Below are positions 16,514-25,921 of a DNA stretch of 64,000 nucleotides, one piece after another (position 1 is the first letter of the stretch; every line of letters starts with the position of its first letter). The stretch covers positions 1 through 64,000 of the forward strand of contig QKHT01000212.1 in NCBI GenBank assembly GCA_003249935.1, in the 5' to 3' direction. A program made the position numbers and the translations under genes. This stretch comes from Bacteroidota bacterium. Lineage in GTDB: Bacteria; Bacteroidota; Bacteroidia; Bacteroidales; UBA5342. The notes under the pieces were generated by a model. It was given only the letters and a program-made list of their open reading frames with translations. It searched no databases and had not been told where the DNA came from.

Positions 16514-17959
16514 TTACCTGTTTGAAAACACAACTGCTTGATAAACAAATATTTCGGCATCTTTCCATCCATTTTTGCCAATACCAGCCTTTTTCTCAGC
16601 ACAATTTGATAATAGTTCGTTTACCGACCATCCGGTTTTTTTTGCCACCTGCGGCAAATAAGTTCCCGATTTCGATCCTTTACGAATATAAATACCATCA
16701 ATTCCGGGTATAATTTCGTTAATATTTGAAACAGCTTTCAGAGGGGTAAGAACAGAGATTTCGAATCGTACAAAATTCAAATCAATTGCTGAAACCGGAA
16801 TATAACGGTAATCATTTATTGATGCATCAAAAGCCAGTTGATCAATTATTTTGTATAATGGCTTATCTAAAGAAAAAGAGCCAATACAACCACGGAGTTC
16901 ATTGTCGACATATACCGAAACAAATGCGCCATAGTATTTTTTTAGTATTTCCGGAATATCTTCTTTAGACAAGTTATATTTTTGTGGCGAATTTGTTGCC
17001 CTGCAAACGCTGTTGTAGGCAATGTTGAGCAATAATTGTTTTTGGTCGTCTGATAATGTTATGATTTCGGATTTATCCTGCTTTTTAATTGTAAATGCAC
17101 TGTAACCAACCACATGATTATTGTCGCCATACTCCTCGTGCATGCCCGAATGGGCATATTTTACCAATTCGTACTTAAAAGGTTCGTCCTGAGTAATACT
17201 TAGCAGCGTAAGCAGCGATGTCCACCCGCAAGCTGTTGTTTCGAGGTGAGGAATATGTCTGGCTGCTATCCCTTTTCTAACTTTCGAAAACAGAGGTTTA
17301 TTATTTTTACATAAAGTATCCGCCATGAACCTGTCGACCTGAACTGCATTATCGGCAGTGGGATAGTGCGAAAAATCGGTACTAATTACAAAAAGATTTT
17401 CATCTGTAAAATATGGTTTTAAACCCTTTGCAATTGCTTCAATTTCATGTTCGTCCTGAGTTCCTATTACAATTGGTATAATGGTTGGCTTGTGGTTAAA
17501 TATGTATTGAATAAATGGAATCTGAACCTCAATGGTATGTTCAAATTCGTGTGCCTCAGGCAAATATTTGAAAAAATTATTTTTGAGTAAATCATTAACG
17601 ATTGGTTCGTCCGTTTCAATGGTTCCAAGAGGTGTAACATATTTAGCTCCGGAATTGACAGATGCCCCCGGAAACCGACCGTAATGACTGGTTCCGATAA
17701 TAAAAATATGTTTGGGTTTTGTTTTGGCTACTTTGCCATATGCTGCTGCCGCCACATAACCACTAAAAATGTACCCCGCATGTGGCACAATGATGGCTCT
17801 TATTTTTTCATTGGATGAAGTTTTGCGGTATTCCGATAGCAGCTCATATAACAAATCCTCGAGGGCACCTTTAGATGCCGGATAAAACCTGCCGGCAACG
17901 GCGGGTTCTCTCTTTGCTTTAACGTGGCTATATTCTTTATTTGTGGTATCTTCGGACAT
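16514..17959 (-). CDS. AmmeMemoRadiSam protein B + A fusion (MEMO1 + AMMECR1)
   Basis: This 481-residue protein fuses a MEMO1-like domain (about 15-295) with an AMMECR1 domain (about 310-481). The MEMO part resembles non-haem-iron dioxygenase LigB folds and keeps the metal-site residues in IVPHAGYIFSG, GTSHYGRFPGA, STDFSHYP and TACGWTSLL. The AMMECR1 part carries the invariant LRGCIGSF. In prokaryotes these two, plus a radical-SAM protein, form the AmmeMemoRadiSam system, conserved across bacteria and archaea but without a proven reaction. The radical-SAM member is not in this window. It lies between the SSS/GT/aminopeptidase block (76 bp away) and the crt operon (331 bp). Confidence 0.9.
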   Translation of the reverse strand: MSEDTTNKEYSHVKAKREPAVAGRFYPASKGALEDLLYELLSEYRKTSSNEKIRAIIVPHAGYIFSGYVAAAAYGKVAKTKPKHIFIIGTSHYGRFPGASVNSGAKYVTPLGTIETDEPIVNDLLKNNFFKYLPEAHEFEHTIEVQIPFIQYIFNHKPTIIPIVIGTQDEHEIEAIAKGLKPYFTDENLFVISTDFSHYPTADNAVQVDRFMADTLCKNNKPLFSKVRKGIAARHIPHLETTACGWTSLLTLLSITQDEPFKYELVKYAHSGMHEEYGDNNHVVGYSAFTIKKQDKSEIITLSDDQKQLLLNIAYNSVCRATNSPQKYNLSKEDIPEILKKYYGAFVSVYVDNELRGCIGSFSLDKPLYKIIDQLAFDASINDYRYIPVSAIDLNFVRFEISVLTPLKAVSNINEIIPGIDGIYIRKGSKSGTYLPQVAKKTGWSVNELLSNCAEKKAGIGKNGWKDAEIFVYQAVVFSNR

Positions 17960-18035
17960 AGTGATTTTAGTATTACTTTTTTTCCGAAATTAAGAATATT
18001 GCATTGAAAAAGCAACGATGTAATTTAAATTATTG

Positions 18036-19484
18036 TTAAAGTGTTGTGTTGTTTTTTTTGTTTTGCAATAACATGAGAAGAAAAAAGGTTGTTAATCCGT
18101 TAATCATCAGTAATTCATATCCAACGACCCAGTTAAACCGGTTTTTTAATATTACACTTATAACGTAACTTAAAATGGGTGATAATATAAAGATGTATGG
18201 AACAAAACGTTCATTTAACTTTATTTTTGTAAACAGACCAAGCGCAAAAATTCCTAACAGCGGTCCATAGGTATACCCTGCAATGGTAAAAATTGCATCT
18301 ATGACATTTGTATTGTTGATGGCTCGGAATATTAAAATAACCACTAACATAATGCATGAAAACATAAGATGAACCCAGAATCTGGTTTTTGTTTCAATAG
18401 CATTTCCTTTTCCGAGGATATCTACCATAAAGCTGGTTGTAAGTGCAGTTAAAGCCGAATCGGCACTCGAGTAAGCAGCAGCTATTAACCCAACTATAAA
18501 CATAAAACCAACTACCGGCGGAAAATAGTTGCCGGTGGCAAGCATCGGGTACAAGGCATCTGCCCTTTCGGGCATCGAAAGATGATGGGATTGAATAAAA
18601 TAGACCAATAAGAAACCCAAAAACAAGAACAACAGGTTTACCGGCGCAAACATCGATCCATACCAAATCATGTTTTTTTGTGCCTCTTTCAAGTTTCTGC
18701 ACGTCAGATTTTTTTGCATCATATCCTGGTCGAGGCCGGTCATTACAATAGTAATAAAAGCACCACTTAAAAACTGCTTGAAAAAATTTTGTTTGCTATG
18801 GAAATCGTCGAATACCCAAAGTTGGCCGTAAGGCTCTGTATGTAAAAGGGAAATTATGGATTTAAAACTCAGATTTTCGGTGTTAATTACAAAATATATT
18901 GTAACGATAGTGGCTGATAGCATAAAGAATGTCTGAAGAACATCGGTATAAATAATGGTGTTAATACCGCCTTTAAAAGTATATAGCCAAATAAGCGCAA
19001 TGGTAATAAAAACCGTTACAAAAAATGGAACATGCCATGGGCCAAAAATTGTAATGTGCAAAACCTGTGCTACAAGAAAAAGTCGAATGCTCGAACCTAA
19101 GGTTCGGGACAATAAGAAGAAAATAGCACCCGATTTGTATGAAATTGTGCCAAATCTGTGGTTCAAAAATTCGTAAATTGAAGTCAGTTTTAACTTATAA
19201 TACACTGGTAAAAGTACTAAAGCCACAAAAAGGTAGCCGGGTATATATCCCATTACCATTTGCAAATAGGTAAAACCTGTAGAATTTACCCATCCGGGTA
19301 CCGAAATAAAGGTTACACCACTCAAGGAAGCCCCAATCATCCCGAAAGATACCATTATCCAATTTGCTTTTTTGTTGGCCGAGAAAAAAGTGCTGTTGCT
19401 GCTGTCTTTAGATGTTAAAGATGCTATTATTAATATTATAGCAAAATAGATTACAATTACGCTAAGTGTTATTATTGGAGTCAT
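18036..19484 (-). CDS. Sodium:solute symporter (SSS family)
   Basis: A 482-residue integral membrane protein with about 13 helices. Family marks include GMIGASLSGVTFISVPGWV near residue 55 (the Na+-site region of SSS proteins), the YLFVALVLLPVYYKL stretch, EFLNHRFG, LGSSIRLFLVAQVL, and IAAAYSSADSALTALTTSF (about 340-358, Na+ site of helix 8). The substrate cannot be told; solute symporters near glycosyltransferases in Bacteroidota are often annotated as sugar or amino-acid carriers without proof. Its start overlaps the glycosyltransferase stop by 4 bp (ATGA), so it is the last gene of a coupled group of four. Confidence 0.92.
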   Translation of the reverse strand: MTPIITLSVIVIYFAIILIIASLTSKDSSNSTFFSANKKANWIMVSFGMIGASLSGVTFISVPGWVNSTGFTYLQMVMGYIPGYLFVALVLLPVYYKLKLTSIYEFLNHRFGTISYKSGAIFFLLSRTLGSSIRLFLVAQVLHITIFGPWHVPFFVTVFITIALIWLYTFKGGINTIIYTDVLQTFFMLSATIVTIYFVINTENLSFKSIISLLHTEPYGQLWVFDDFHSKQNFFKQFLSGAFITIVMTGLDQDMMQKNLTCRNLKEAQKNMIWYGSMFAPVNLLFLFLGFLLVYFIQSHHLSMPERADALYPMLATGNYFPPVVGFMFIVGLIAAAYSSADSALTALTTSFMVDILGKGNAIETKTRFWVHLMFSCIMLVVILIFRAINNTNVIDAIFTIAGYTYGPLLGIFALGLFTKIKLNERFVPYIFILSPILSYVISVILKNRFNWVVGYELLMINGLTTFFLLMLLQNKKNNTTL

Positions 19485-20620
19485 TTATTGGCTGTTGAAT
19501 TAAACAATCCGGACCATTTTGCTATGGTGGCTGTGTCAGAAAAATTTTGTGTTAAATGGGCCATTCTTACATTAAGTTCTTCATTATTAAAAGATTTTGA
19601 ATAGTAATTAGAAATGGTCTGACATAATTCTTTGGCATTTTTACCGGTAATACACATATCTTCGAGGCCAGTACCCGAAGTCATTGCGGGATTAACAACA
19701 CAAAAACGCCCCAGAAATAATGCATTCAACAGTTTTAATTTCAAACCGGTGGGTTGAAATGTAATTAGTAGATTAATTTGTGCATTTTGTATCATATTTT
19801 GCATTTCATCGTGCGTAAGATTCATTTTCAATTTGCAGTTTTTCAATTTTGCAACAATACTTTTTATGTTTTGCTTTGGTTCTTTGCCGGCAATGATAAA
19901 TTGAACGTTGGGAAGTTTTGGAACAATAGTTTTTGCAATATAAATCACAGCATCTGCATTTTCAGGTACACTTAAGTTACCGTGATACAATACGTATTTA
20001 CCTGTTCCGGTTTTACATTCTACGGTATTTTGTCCGTGATTCGAAGGTATCCATACAGTTTTACCATATCGACTGTTAAAATGGGCTTCTTCGTATGGTG
20101 TAACAGCAACAATTTTGCTGGCAAAATTTAATATTTTTTCATATCTGCGAAGTTTCAATGACTCAATTAGCAAAAAAGTTTTGAGCAAAAGATTTTTTTC
20201 CGATTTGCCAAGCATCCCATAGTATTGATGCTCAATGTTATGCATTCGAACAATTTTTTTCTTATTCAGCAATTCCGGCGAGTCGAGATAATAACAGGTA
20301 TGCAATCCCTCGAAAAGCACAGGAAAATCGTCGGCTGCCAACCTTTTTAAAAGCAGTTCGTTTTTGCGAGTTATAACAATAAACGGAATTTTTGAAAATT
20401 GATATTTTATGGCTGTGCTTCGCGAATAGTAGTAAACCTTGGTGCAGTATTCCTCAAGAATGGTTTGTTCGCCACGACCATAGTCGAAACAGTGCAAAAT
20501 GATCGAAAATCCCTTTTCGAACAAGCCCTTTATTCTAAAATATACATCTATCACGCCACCATAATCGGGCGGATAAGGCACATTAAAAGATACAATGTGA
20601 ATGGTTTGTATGGGGGTCAT
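19481..20620 (-). CDS. Glycosyltransferase, group 1/GT4-like
   Basis: The 379-residue cytoplasmic protein opens with IHIVSFNVPYPPDYGGVID, the glycine-rich N-terminal loop of GT-B glycosyltransferases. The C-terminal half has YHGNLSVPENADAVIYIA, VQFIIAGKEP and a later TGLKLKLLNALFLGRFCVV, with NPAMTSGTGLEDMCITG, which fits the donor-binding domain of GT4-like enzymes. The donor and acceptor are unknown. It is sandwiched with 4-bp overlaps between aminopeptidase P and the symporter, an odd company for a sugar transferase and seemingly a lineage-specific arrangement. Confidence 0.85.
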   Translation of the reverse strand: MTPIQTIHIVSFNVPYPPDYGGVIDVYFRIKGLFEKGFSIILHCFDYGRGEQTILEEYCTKVYYYSRSTAIKYQFSKIPFIVITRKNELLLKRLAADDFPVLFEGLHTCYYLDSPELLNKKKIVRMHNIEHQYYGMLGKSEKNLLLKTFLLIESLKLRRYEKILNFASKIVAVTPYEEAHFNSRYGKTVWIPSNHGQNTVECKTGTGKYVLYHGNLSVPENADAVIYIAKTIVPKLPNVQFIIAGKEPKQNIKSIVAKLKNCKLKMNLTHDEMQNMIQNAQINLLITFQPTGLKLKLLNALFLGRFCVVNPAMTSGTGLEDMCITGKNAKELCQTISNYYSKSFNNEELNVRMAHLTQNFSDTATIAKWSGLFNSTANK

Positions 20621-22398
20621 ATTTCAATGGTTTTTAATTTTATCCAATCTGCCTCGTTTTGAGTTAAATGCGGGGTTAATTGTGCTACAACCATTCTGTG
20701 ATAATCGTTTACCCATTTCATTTCGTATTCAGTCAATAAACTTTTATCAATCAGCCGAATCTCTAATGGGCAAAGTGTAAGTGTTTCCATTTTACAAAAA
20801 TGTCCGAAGGCAGTTGTTTTGTAAGGCACAACATGTATCATGTTTTCAATTCTCAAGCCATATTCTCCAGGTCGGTAAATAGCCGGTTCATTGCTGCAAA
20901 CCATACCTGCCTGCAAGCCAATCCCATTATCCTCTTTACGAATGGCTTGTGGCCCTTCGTGTACATTCAAAAAGTGTCCTATGCCATGGCCTGTGCCATG
21001 CCCGTAGTCGATACCACAATGCCATAATGCCTGCCTTGCCATTATATCCAATTGTACGCCCCTGGTTCCTTCGGGAAAACAAACCGTCGATAATCCGATA
21101 ACACCTTTAAGTACGAGTGTGTAATCTGTTTTGGCCTGAACCGGAAAGCAATCGAAAACGATTGTTCGGGTAATGTCGGTAGTGCCTGTGAGGTAATGAC
21201 CGCCGGTGTCAATTAACAGCACATCATCGCGAGTTATTATTTTTGAACCATGCACAGTGGGTGTGTAATGTACAATGGCTCCATTTTCGCCACAACTTAC
21301 AATTGGCGCAAAACTTGGTCCCATGTATTCATTCGATGCATTTTGTCGGAGTTCTTCCGATTTTTTTGCAACATCATATTCTGTAACCGGCTTAATTCCA
21401 ATGTTTTCTTCGCACCATTTTATTAATCGAACCATCGCCACACCATCTGTAATCATCGCTTTTTTTATACCGGCAATTTCAACGGAATTCTTTAGTGCCT
21501 TAAATCGCCTGATAATTGATGGGTAGTATTTTAATGTGCCTCCTTTGCTAAGTGGTTCATTAATATGATTATACGAAGTAATTGCAATGTCTGCAACAAT
21601 GGTAGTGGCTGGTTTTATCAAGTTAAGTTCGGAATTAAAGTCGTCGTAAGGTTTTATTATAAAACCATTTTCCCGGGCGTATAGGGTAAGATTTTTGTCT
21701 GTTTTTTCTGGTGAAATATACAATACAACGGCATGATTCGAGATTGTTAAAAAAGCCTTAAACAGTGGGTTATACGCAATATCGTTGCCTCTGAGGTTCA
21801 ATAACCATGCAATTTCGTCGAGTGCTGTAACAAGGTACAGGTACTGTTCTAAATTCAATTCGCCACGTATTAAATTTATTTTTTCCCGAACCGTGGCACC
21901 GGTCACCAATTCGTTTAGTTGAAGCAATGGGGTTAAACCGCGTGTTGGTCTGTCTGTCCAAACGTGCTGCAACAATTTAACCCCTGTTATTAAAGTTATG
22001 CCGCTTTTTGCCAATTTATTTTTCAGGTTATCAGCATATTCAAACGAAAACAGATACCCGTCGAGTCCCACTGTTTGAATTGTATTCGATTGATTGATAA
22101 TCCACTCAAACAATTCAGGTGTTTCTTTTAACCCTTTTTTCATCAGGGTTATGGATGAACCGGCTAATTGTTTTTCGGCTTGGATATAGTATCGCGAGTC
22201 GGTCCAAAGCGCAGCGTTGTTAGCCGTAATTGCCATAAAACCAAATGAACCTGTAAAACCCGAAATCCATTTTCTTTCGTTATCTTCTTCGGGCAGATAT
22301 TCACTTTGATGTACATCCGAACCCGAAATTAGCCAACAATCCAACTTTTGGACTATCATTGCGTTACGCAATGTCTGTAATTTTTCCGGGACATTCAT
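20617..22398 (-). CDS. pepP: Xaa-Pro aminopeptidase P (M24B)
   Basis: This 593-residue enzyme removes N-terminal residues before proline. It has the three-domain architecture of eukaryote-type aminopeptidase P: two creatinase-like N-terminal domains and the M24 pita-bread catalytic domain (about 310-530). Metal ligands are visible in LIDTGGHYLTGTTDITRTI (two Asp), HGTGHGIGHFLNVHEG (His) and NEPAIYRPGEYGLRIEN (two Glu). The C-terminal tail (LTLCPLEIRLIDKSLL, VNDYH) matches the family. No signal peptide is seen, so it is cytoplasmic. Its start overlaps the DUF4097-like gene by 4 bp. Confidence 0.93.
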   Translation of the reverse strand: MNVPEKLQTLRNAMIVQKLDCWLISGSDVHQSEYLPEEDNERKWISGFTGSFGFMAITANNAALWTDSRYYIQAEKQLAGSSITLMKKGLKETPELFEWIINQSNTIQTVGLDGYLFSFEYADNLKNKLAKSGITLITGVKLLQHVWTDRPTRGLTPLLQLNELVTGATVREKINLIRGELNLEQYLYLVTALDEIAWLLNLRGNDIAYNPLFKAFLTISNHAVVLYISPEKTDKNLTLYARENGFIIKPYDDFNSELNLIKPATTIVADIAITSYNHINEPLSKGGTLKYYPSIIRRFKALKNSVEIAGIKKAMITDGVAMVRLIKWCEENIGIKPVTEYDVAKKSEELRQNASNEYMGPSFAPIVSCGENGAIVHYTPTVHGSKIITRDDVLLIDTGGHYLTGTTDITRTIVFDCFPVQAKTDYTLVLKGVIGLSTVCFPEGTRGVQLDIMARQALWHCGIDYGHGTGHGIGHFLNVHEGPQAIRKEDNGIGLQAGMVCSNEPAIYRPGEYGLRIENMIHVVPYKTTAFGHFCKMETLTLCPLEIRLIDKSLLTEYEMKWVNDYHRMVVAQLTPHLTQNEADWIKLKTIEI

Positions 22399-23468
22399 TT
22401 TGCAACCCCCAGAATTAATGCACTGTTTTTACATTGAAGGCCCACATTCGGTAATCCTTCACGGTAAAGCGTACTGTCTCCTACAAAGCCATTGATGGTT
22501 GTAAGATTCTCTTTTTGTACTAATAACGGCATTAGCTCGCTCCGAATTGTATTTTCTCCATCTTTCAGTGTGGCTGCAATATTTAATGGCGCATTGGGTA
22601 ACAAAAGATTAAAAATGGAATTTTCAATAGCAATATCTGCTGATATAAATTGATTTCCCAGCAAGGTTTCGCCAACGTTGAGTTTGTTTCCATTAATTTG
22701 CAGGCGATTGCTTATCTCCCCGGTGTTTAACGTCGATTCTGAACCATTATAAAGGAGATTGTTTGTTTTACCAAGGGTTATTATGTCGTTTTCCGAACCG
22801 TTAATTGCCACCGTTTCTGCTTCACCAATTGTGATTCCTGCAAACGAAGCGGTTATATCAAGGCTTCGTGCTTTTATGATATTTGCTTTTGCATTTTCAA
22901 TATTCAAATTTATAATGGCCATCGAATCGATTTGAATTTCTCCAAAACTAATTTTGGCTTTAATTTTTTTGTTTTGCGCAATGTTTTCACCCGCCGAAAT
23001 TGATACTGAACCATATTCGCAGTTGATATCCCAATTACCACTCACACTATCCGAAGTTATATTTCCAAATTTGTTTATGATGTCAAAATTGGCATTTTGA
23101 GGAATATGAATGGTATAATCCACATGAAAAGGATTATTCATGTCGAGGTTGTCGTGAAGAACAGTTTTAAAACTTTTTTTCAACCCTGTTAAAGAGGTGT
23201 TTACGTCCACATTGTAATAATAAATTGATGTGTCCATCATTTCGGGTAAGTTGGTGTAAAACAGGGTTTCTACGTAAACGGTGTCGTTATTGGATGGTAA
23301 AATGGTAATGTCGCCGTATGCATTTTCAATAAAAAGGCTCCCGTTGGCTTGAAAGTGATATTGGTTAATAAACTTTTTTTCAAATCTTTTGTCAATTGCA
23401 TTGGCATAGGACATTATACCAAATACAAGGCAAAAAGTAATATTTTTAAAAACACATTTTAATTGCAT
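22395..23468 (-). CDS. Exported DUF4097-like beta-helix protein
   Basis: From the ATG at 23468 the product has 357 residues with a signal peptide (MQLKCVFKNITFCLVFGI, then MSYANA). An upstream ATG (23501) would place 11 extra residues before it and is less likely. The mature protein is a run of short beta strands with repeated turns (SLFIENAYGDITILPSNND, FDIINKFGNITSDSVSGN, WDINCEYGSVSISAGEN), the pattern of the DUF4097 putative-adhesin family. Function is unknown. It is first of four genes linked by 4-bp overlaps. A candidate -7 element TATATTTG lies on its strand at 23623-23616, but no good -33 is seen. Confidence 0.72.
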   Translation of the reverse strand: MQLKCVFKNITFCLVFGIMSYANAIDKRFEKKFINQYHFQANGSLFIENAYGDITILPSNNDTVYVETLFYTNLPEMMDTSIYYYNVDVNTSLTGLKKSFKTVLHDNLDMNNPFHVDYTIHIPQNANFDIINKFGNITSDSVSGNWDINCEYGSVSISAGENIAQNKKIKAKISFGEIQIDSMAIINLNIENAKANIIKARSLDITASFAGITIGEAETVAINGSENDIITLGKTNNLLYNGSESTLNTGEISNRLQINGNKLNVGETLLGNQFISADIAIENSIFNLLLPNAPLNIAATLKDGENTIRSELMPLLVQKENLTTINGFVGDSTLYREGLPNVGLQCKNSALILGVAK

Positions 23469-23754
23469 CGTATTATATATCAGTAGCTTAAATTGGTTCA
23501 ATTTAAATATTTATTAAATAAAATAGTACAAAAAAATTTTGTTGCTTAAATCTGTTTTTGTTAAAATTTGAAGAGATAGTGCACAACATACTTTAATCAA
23601 CTATTTATTGGGTAACAAATATACGGAATTTTGCCAAAAATGGCACTTAATGTTGGTTCATGCCATGCAATTTGAAGTTACACTTAATCATTCACTTTTT
23701 TGGGCTCACCGATCATCCTTATTTAATGATTTTCGAAACCAACATGTATTTAAT
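23469..23754. other. Divergent spacer upstream of DUF4097-like gene and TonB receptor
   Basis: This AT-rich stretch separates two divergent transcription units. It contains a candidate minus-strand -7 element (23616-23623). The vitamin-B12 riboswitch often found before BtuB-like receptors was looked for and not recognised. The long in-frame extension of the receptor frame from 23660 lies upstream of its promoter and is not coding in my view. Confidence 0.5.
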
Positions 23755-23786
23755 TTTGAACCCCAATCTAAATATGATTAAATTTG
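23755..23786 (+). promoter_or_regulatory. Promoter of the TonB-dependent receptor
   Basis: A -33 TTTG (23755-23758) and a perfect -7 TAAATTTG (23779-23786) are 20 bases apart. Transcription would begin near 23793, about 20 bases before the ATG at 23813, which decides the start of the gene. Confidence 0.78.
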
Positions 23787-23812
23787 CAGCCATTTTCAAG
23801 CAGTTTTTTAAT

Positions 23813-25858
23813 ATGAAAGCGTTTAATTTAATTCATTCAAAATCCGGTACCCGGTTCAAAAGATGGAACGGGAAAAACTGGTCGCTCTTTGCGTCATTAC
23901 GTAAAGAAGTGGTTATCGGCACGTTAAGTGTCGCTTATTTTACTACTCTGGGAACAGTTGAAGTGTTTGCTCAAACCACCAACCAGCCGGAAAGCAGTAA
24001 AAATATCGATCTCGATGAGGTGGTGGTTTCGGCCGATAGAGCCCCTCAGTTACAGTCGCAGGCTGCACGTCTGGTGGCGGTTATTACTAAAAAGGACATT
24101 GAGGCGGCGGGGGCGCAAAATATCTCCGATCTGCTTGAAAATGTGGCTTTTGCCGATATCCGTACCCGCGGTCCGCTTGGGGTTCAAAACGATGTAAGTG
24201 TTAGAGGAGGCACTTCGGATCAGGTCATGATTCTCCTCAATGGTGTGAATATTACCGACCCGCAAACCGGTCATCATAGTTTAAACTTGCCGGTACCACT
24301 CGAATCAGTTGAACGTATAGAAGTGCTTGCAGGACCCGGTTCTCGCCACTTGGGTGCAGGTGCTTTTTCCGGAGCCATCAATATTATCACCAAACAAGCC
24401 GATAATAATTTAGCTGAACTTTCACTCTCAGGGGGCCAATTTGGTTACTATTCGGGAACAGGTTATGTTGGTTATAATCTAAACGGTGTAAAGCAAGCGG
24501 TGTCGTTCAATACCCGAAGCAGCGATGGCTACATTAAAAATACCGATTTTAAGGATAAATCAATTTTTTATACCGGAAAAACCAGCATTAAAAATGTGGG
24601 ATTCGATTGGCAGTATGGGTATACAAATAAAGAATTTGGGGCAAACAGTTTTTATACAGCCAAATACCCCGATCAGTTCGAACAAACACGTACCCATTTT
24701 GCATCACTGTCGAGCGAGTTCGGGCACTTTATCAGGTTTAAACCTCAGGTTTATTATCGCGAAAATCACGACCGTTTCGAACTGTTCCGATCCAATCCGG
24801 CTTCATGGTATAAAGGTCATAATTACCATTTTACACAATTGTATGGTGGCGGGTTAAATGCCTCGCATGCGTCGAAATTTGGTGTAACTTCTCTGGGACT
24901 CGAAGTTCGACGCGAAGCAGTGAAAAGTAATGTGTTGGGTTATTTAACCGGTGATACTGTTGCAGTCAAAGGTGAACCAAAAGGATTCTTTACCAAAGCA
25001 TTCGATCGCACAAATAGTTATTTATTTGTAGAACAGCAATTTAGAATTGGAAAATTGAACTCGACATTTGGTGTTATGGTTTCAAATACAGATAGTACTT
25101 ACAATAAATACCGTCTGTTTCCGGGCGTGGATTTAAGTTACAATGTTGGCCATGGGTTTGTTGTTAGTTCGAGTTACAATTCGTCGATGCGACTGCCCAC
25201 TTTTACCGATCTTTTTTATAACGGGCCAACCAATGTGGGTAATCCTAACCTCAAGGCTGAATTTAGTACTTCGTTCGAAATTGGTTTGAAATATTTATCC
25301 CCTTCCTTTATAGCAAATATCTCTAATTTTTATCGAAAGGGAACCGACCTCATTGATTGGGGAAGAGTCAAAAACAGTACGGGAAAATATACCACCATGA
25401 ATTTGTCGGAGCTTAAAACCAAAGGCATCGATTGCGGGTTTAAACTTATCCCATCAAGTATCTCCGAATCACTGTCGTTTGTCGATAATCTTTCGATAAA
25501 TGGTTGTTTTATTACTAACGATACCATTGGTCAAACCAATTACGATTCATATTATGTGTTGGATTACCTGAAAACAAAGGTTACTGCAACAGAAGTGTTT
25601 AATTTGCCATTTAATTTAAAATGGTCTTTATCCCAAACTTATCAGGATCGTAACGGTGGTTATACCACAGTAACCAATCAATATCAAACCTATGAGCCAT
25701 TCTTTTCTGTTGATAGTAAATTAACTTGGTATGGTCAAAACATGCAGGTTTATGGCGAGGTAAGTAATCTTACGAACAAAACATATTACGATATTGGTAA
25801 TATCCCGCAACCCGGTACTTGGTTTAAGGCGGGTTTAAAATATACCCTTCCTCTTTAA
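23813..25858 (+). CDS. TonB-dependent outer-membrane receptor, BtuB-like
   Basis: The 681-residue receptor imports a large ligand (vitamin, siderophore or glycan) through a plugged 22-strand barrel powered by TonB. The start at 23813 gives MKAFNLIHSKSGTRFKRWNG, an unusually long basic leader before the hydrophobic VIGTLSVAYFTTLGTV and the cleavage-like VFAQ; this RFKRW...FASL...IGTL leader is typical of BtuB-like receptors in Bacteroidota. The plug domain follows (LDEVVVSADRAP, ISDLLENVAFADIRTRGPLG, VMILLNGVNITDPQTGHHSL, RIEVLAGPGS, GAFSGAINIITK). The C-terminus ends with the strand TWFKAGLKYTLPL. No B12 riboswitch was recognised, so the ligand is open. A strong terminator follows at 25885. 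Confidence 0.92.
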   Translation: MKAFNLIHSKSGTRFKRWNGKNWSLFASLRKEVVIGTLSVAYFTTLGTVEVFAQTTNQPESSKNIDLDEVVVSADRAPQLQSQAARLVAVITKKDIEAAGAQNISDLLENVAFADIRTRGPLGVQNDVSVRGGTSDQVMILLNGVNITDPQTGHHSLNLPVPLESVERIEVLAGPGSRHLGAGAFSGAINIITKQADNNLAELSLSGGQFGYYSGTGYVGYNLNGVKQAVSFNTRSSDGYIKNTDFKDKSIFYTGKTSIKNVGFDWQYGYTNKEFGANSFYTAKYPDQFEQTRTHFASLSSEFGHFIRFKPQVYYRENHDRFELFRSNPASWYKGHNYHFTQLYGGGLNASHASKFGVTSLGLEVRREAVKSNVLGYLTGDTVAVKGEPKGFFTKAFDRTNSYLFVEQQFRIGKLNSTFGVMVSNTDSTYNKYRLFPGVDLSYNVGHGFVVSSSYNSSMRLPTFTDLFYNGPTNVGNPNLKAEFSTSFEIGLKYLSPSFIANISNFYRKGTDLIDWGRVKNSTGKYTTMNLSELKTKGIDCGFKLIPSSISESLSFVDNLSINGCFITNDTIGQTNYDSYYVLDYLKTKVTATEVFNLPFNLKWSLSQTYQDRNGGYTTVTNQYQTYEPFFSVDSKLTWYGQNMQVYGEVSNLTNKTYYDIGNIPQPGTWFKAGLKYTLPL

Positions 25859-25884
25859 TATATAATTATTTTTAGTGATATTTG

Positions 25885-25914
25885 AGCCGGACTTATCTAA
25901 GTCCGGCTTTTTTT
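25885..25914 (+). terminator. Terminator of the TonB receptor gene
   Basis: A perfect 10-bp GC-rich stem (25885-25894 with 25899-25908, 4-base loop) is followed by seven T. It lies only eight bases before the next start codon, so the aminotransferase gene must use read-through or start within the terminator. Confidence 0.92.
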
Positions 25915-25921
25915 CGTTATT

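Noticed and set aside
23502-23812. Cobalamin riboswitch before the BtuB-like receptor
   Set aside because: No B12-box-like element or long structured leader was seen, and the promoter leaves only about 20 bases of leader. A covariance search should confirm.
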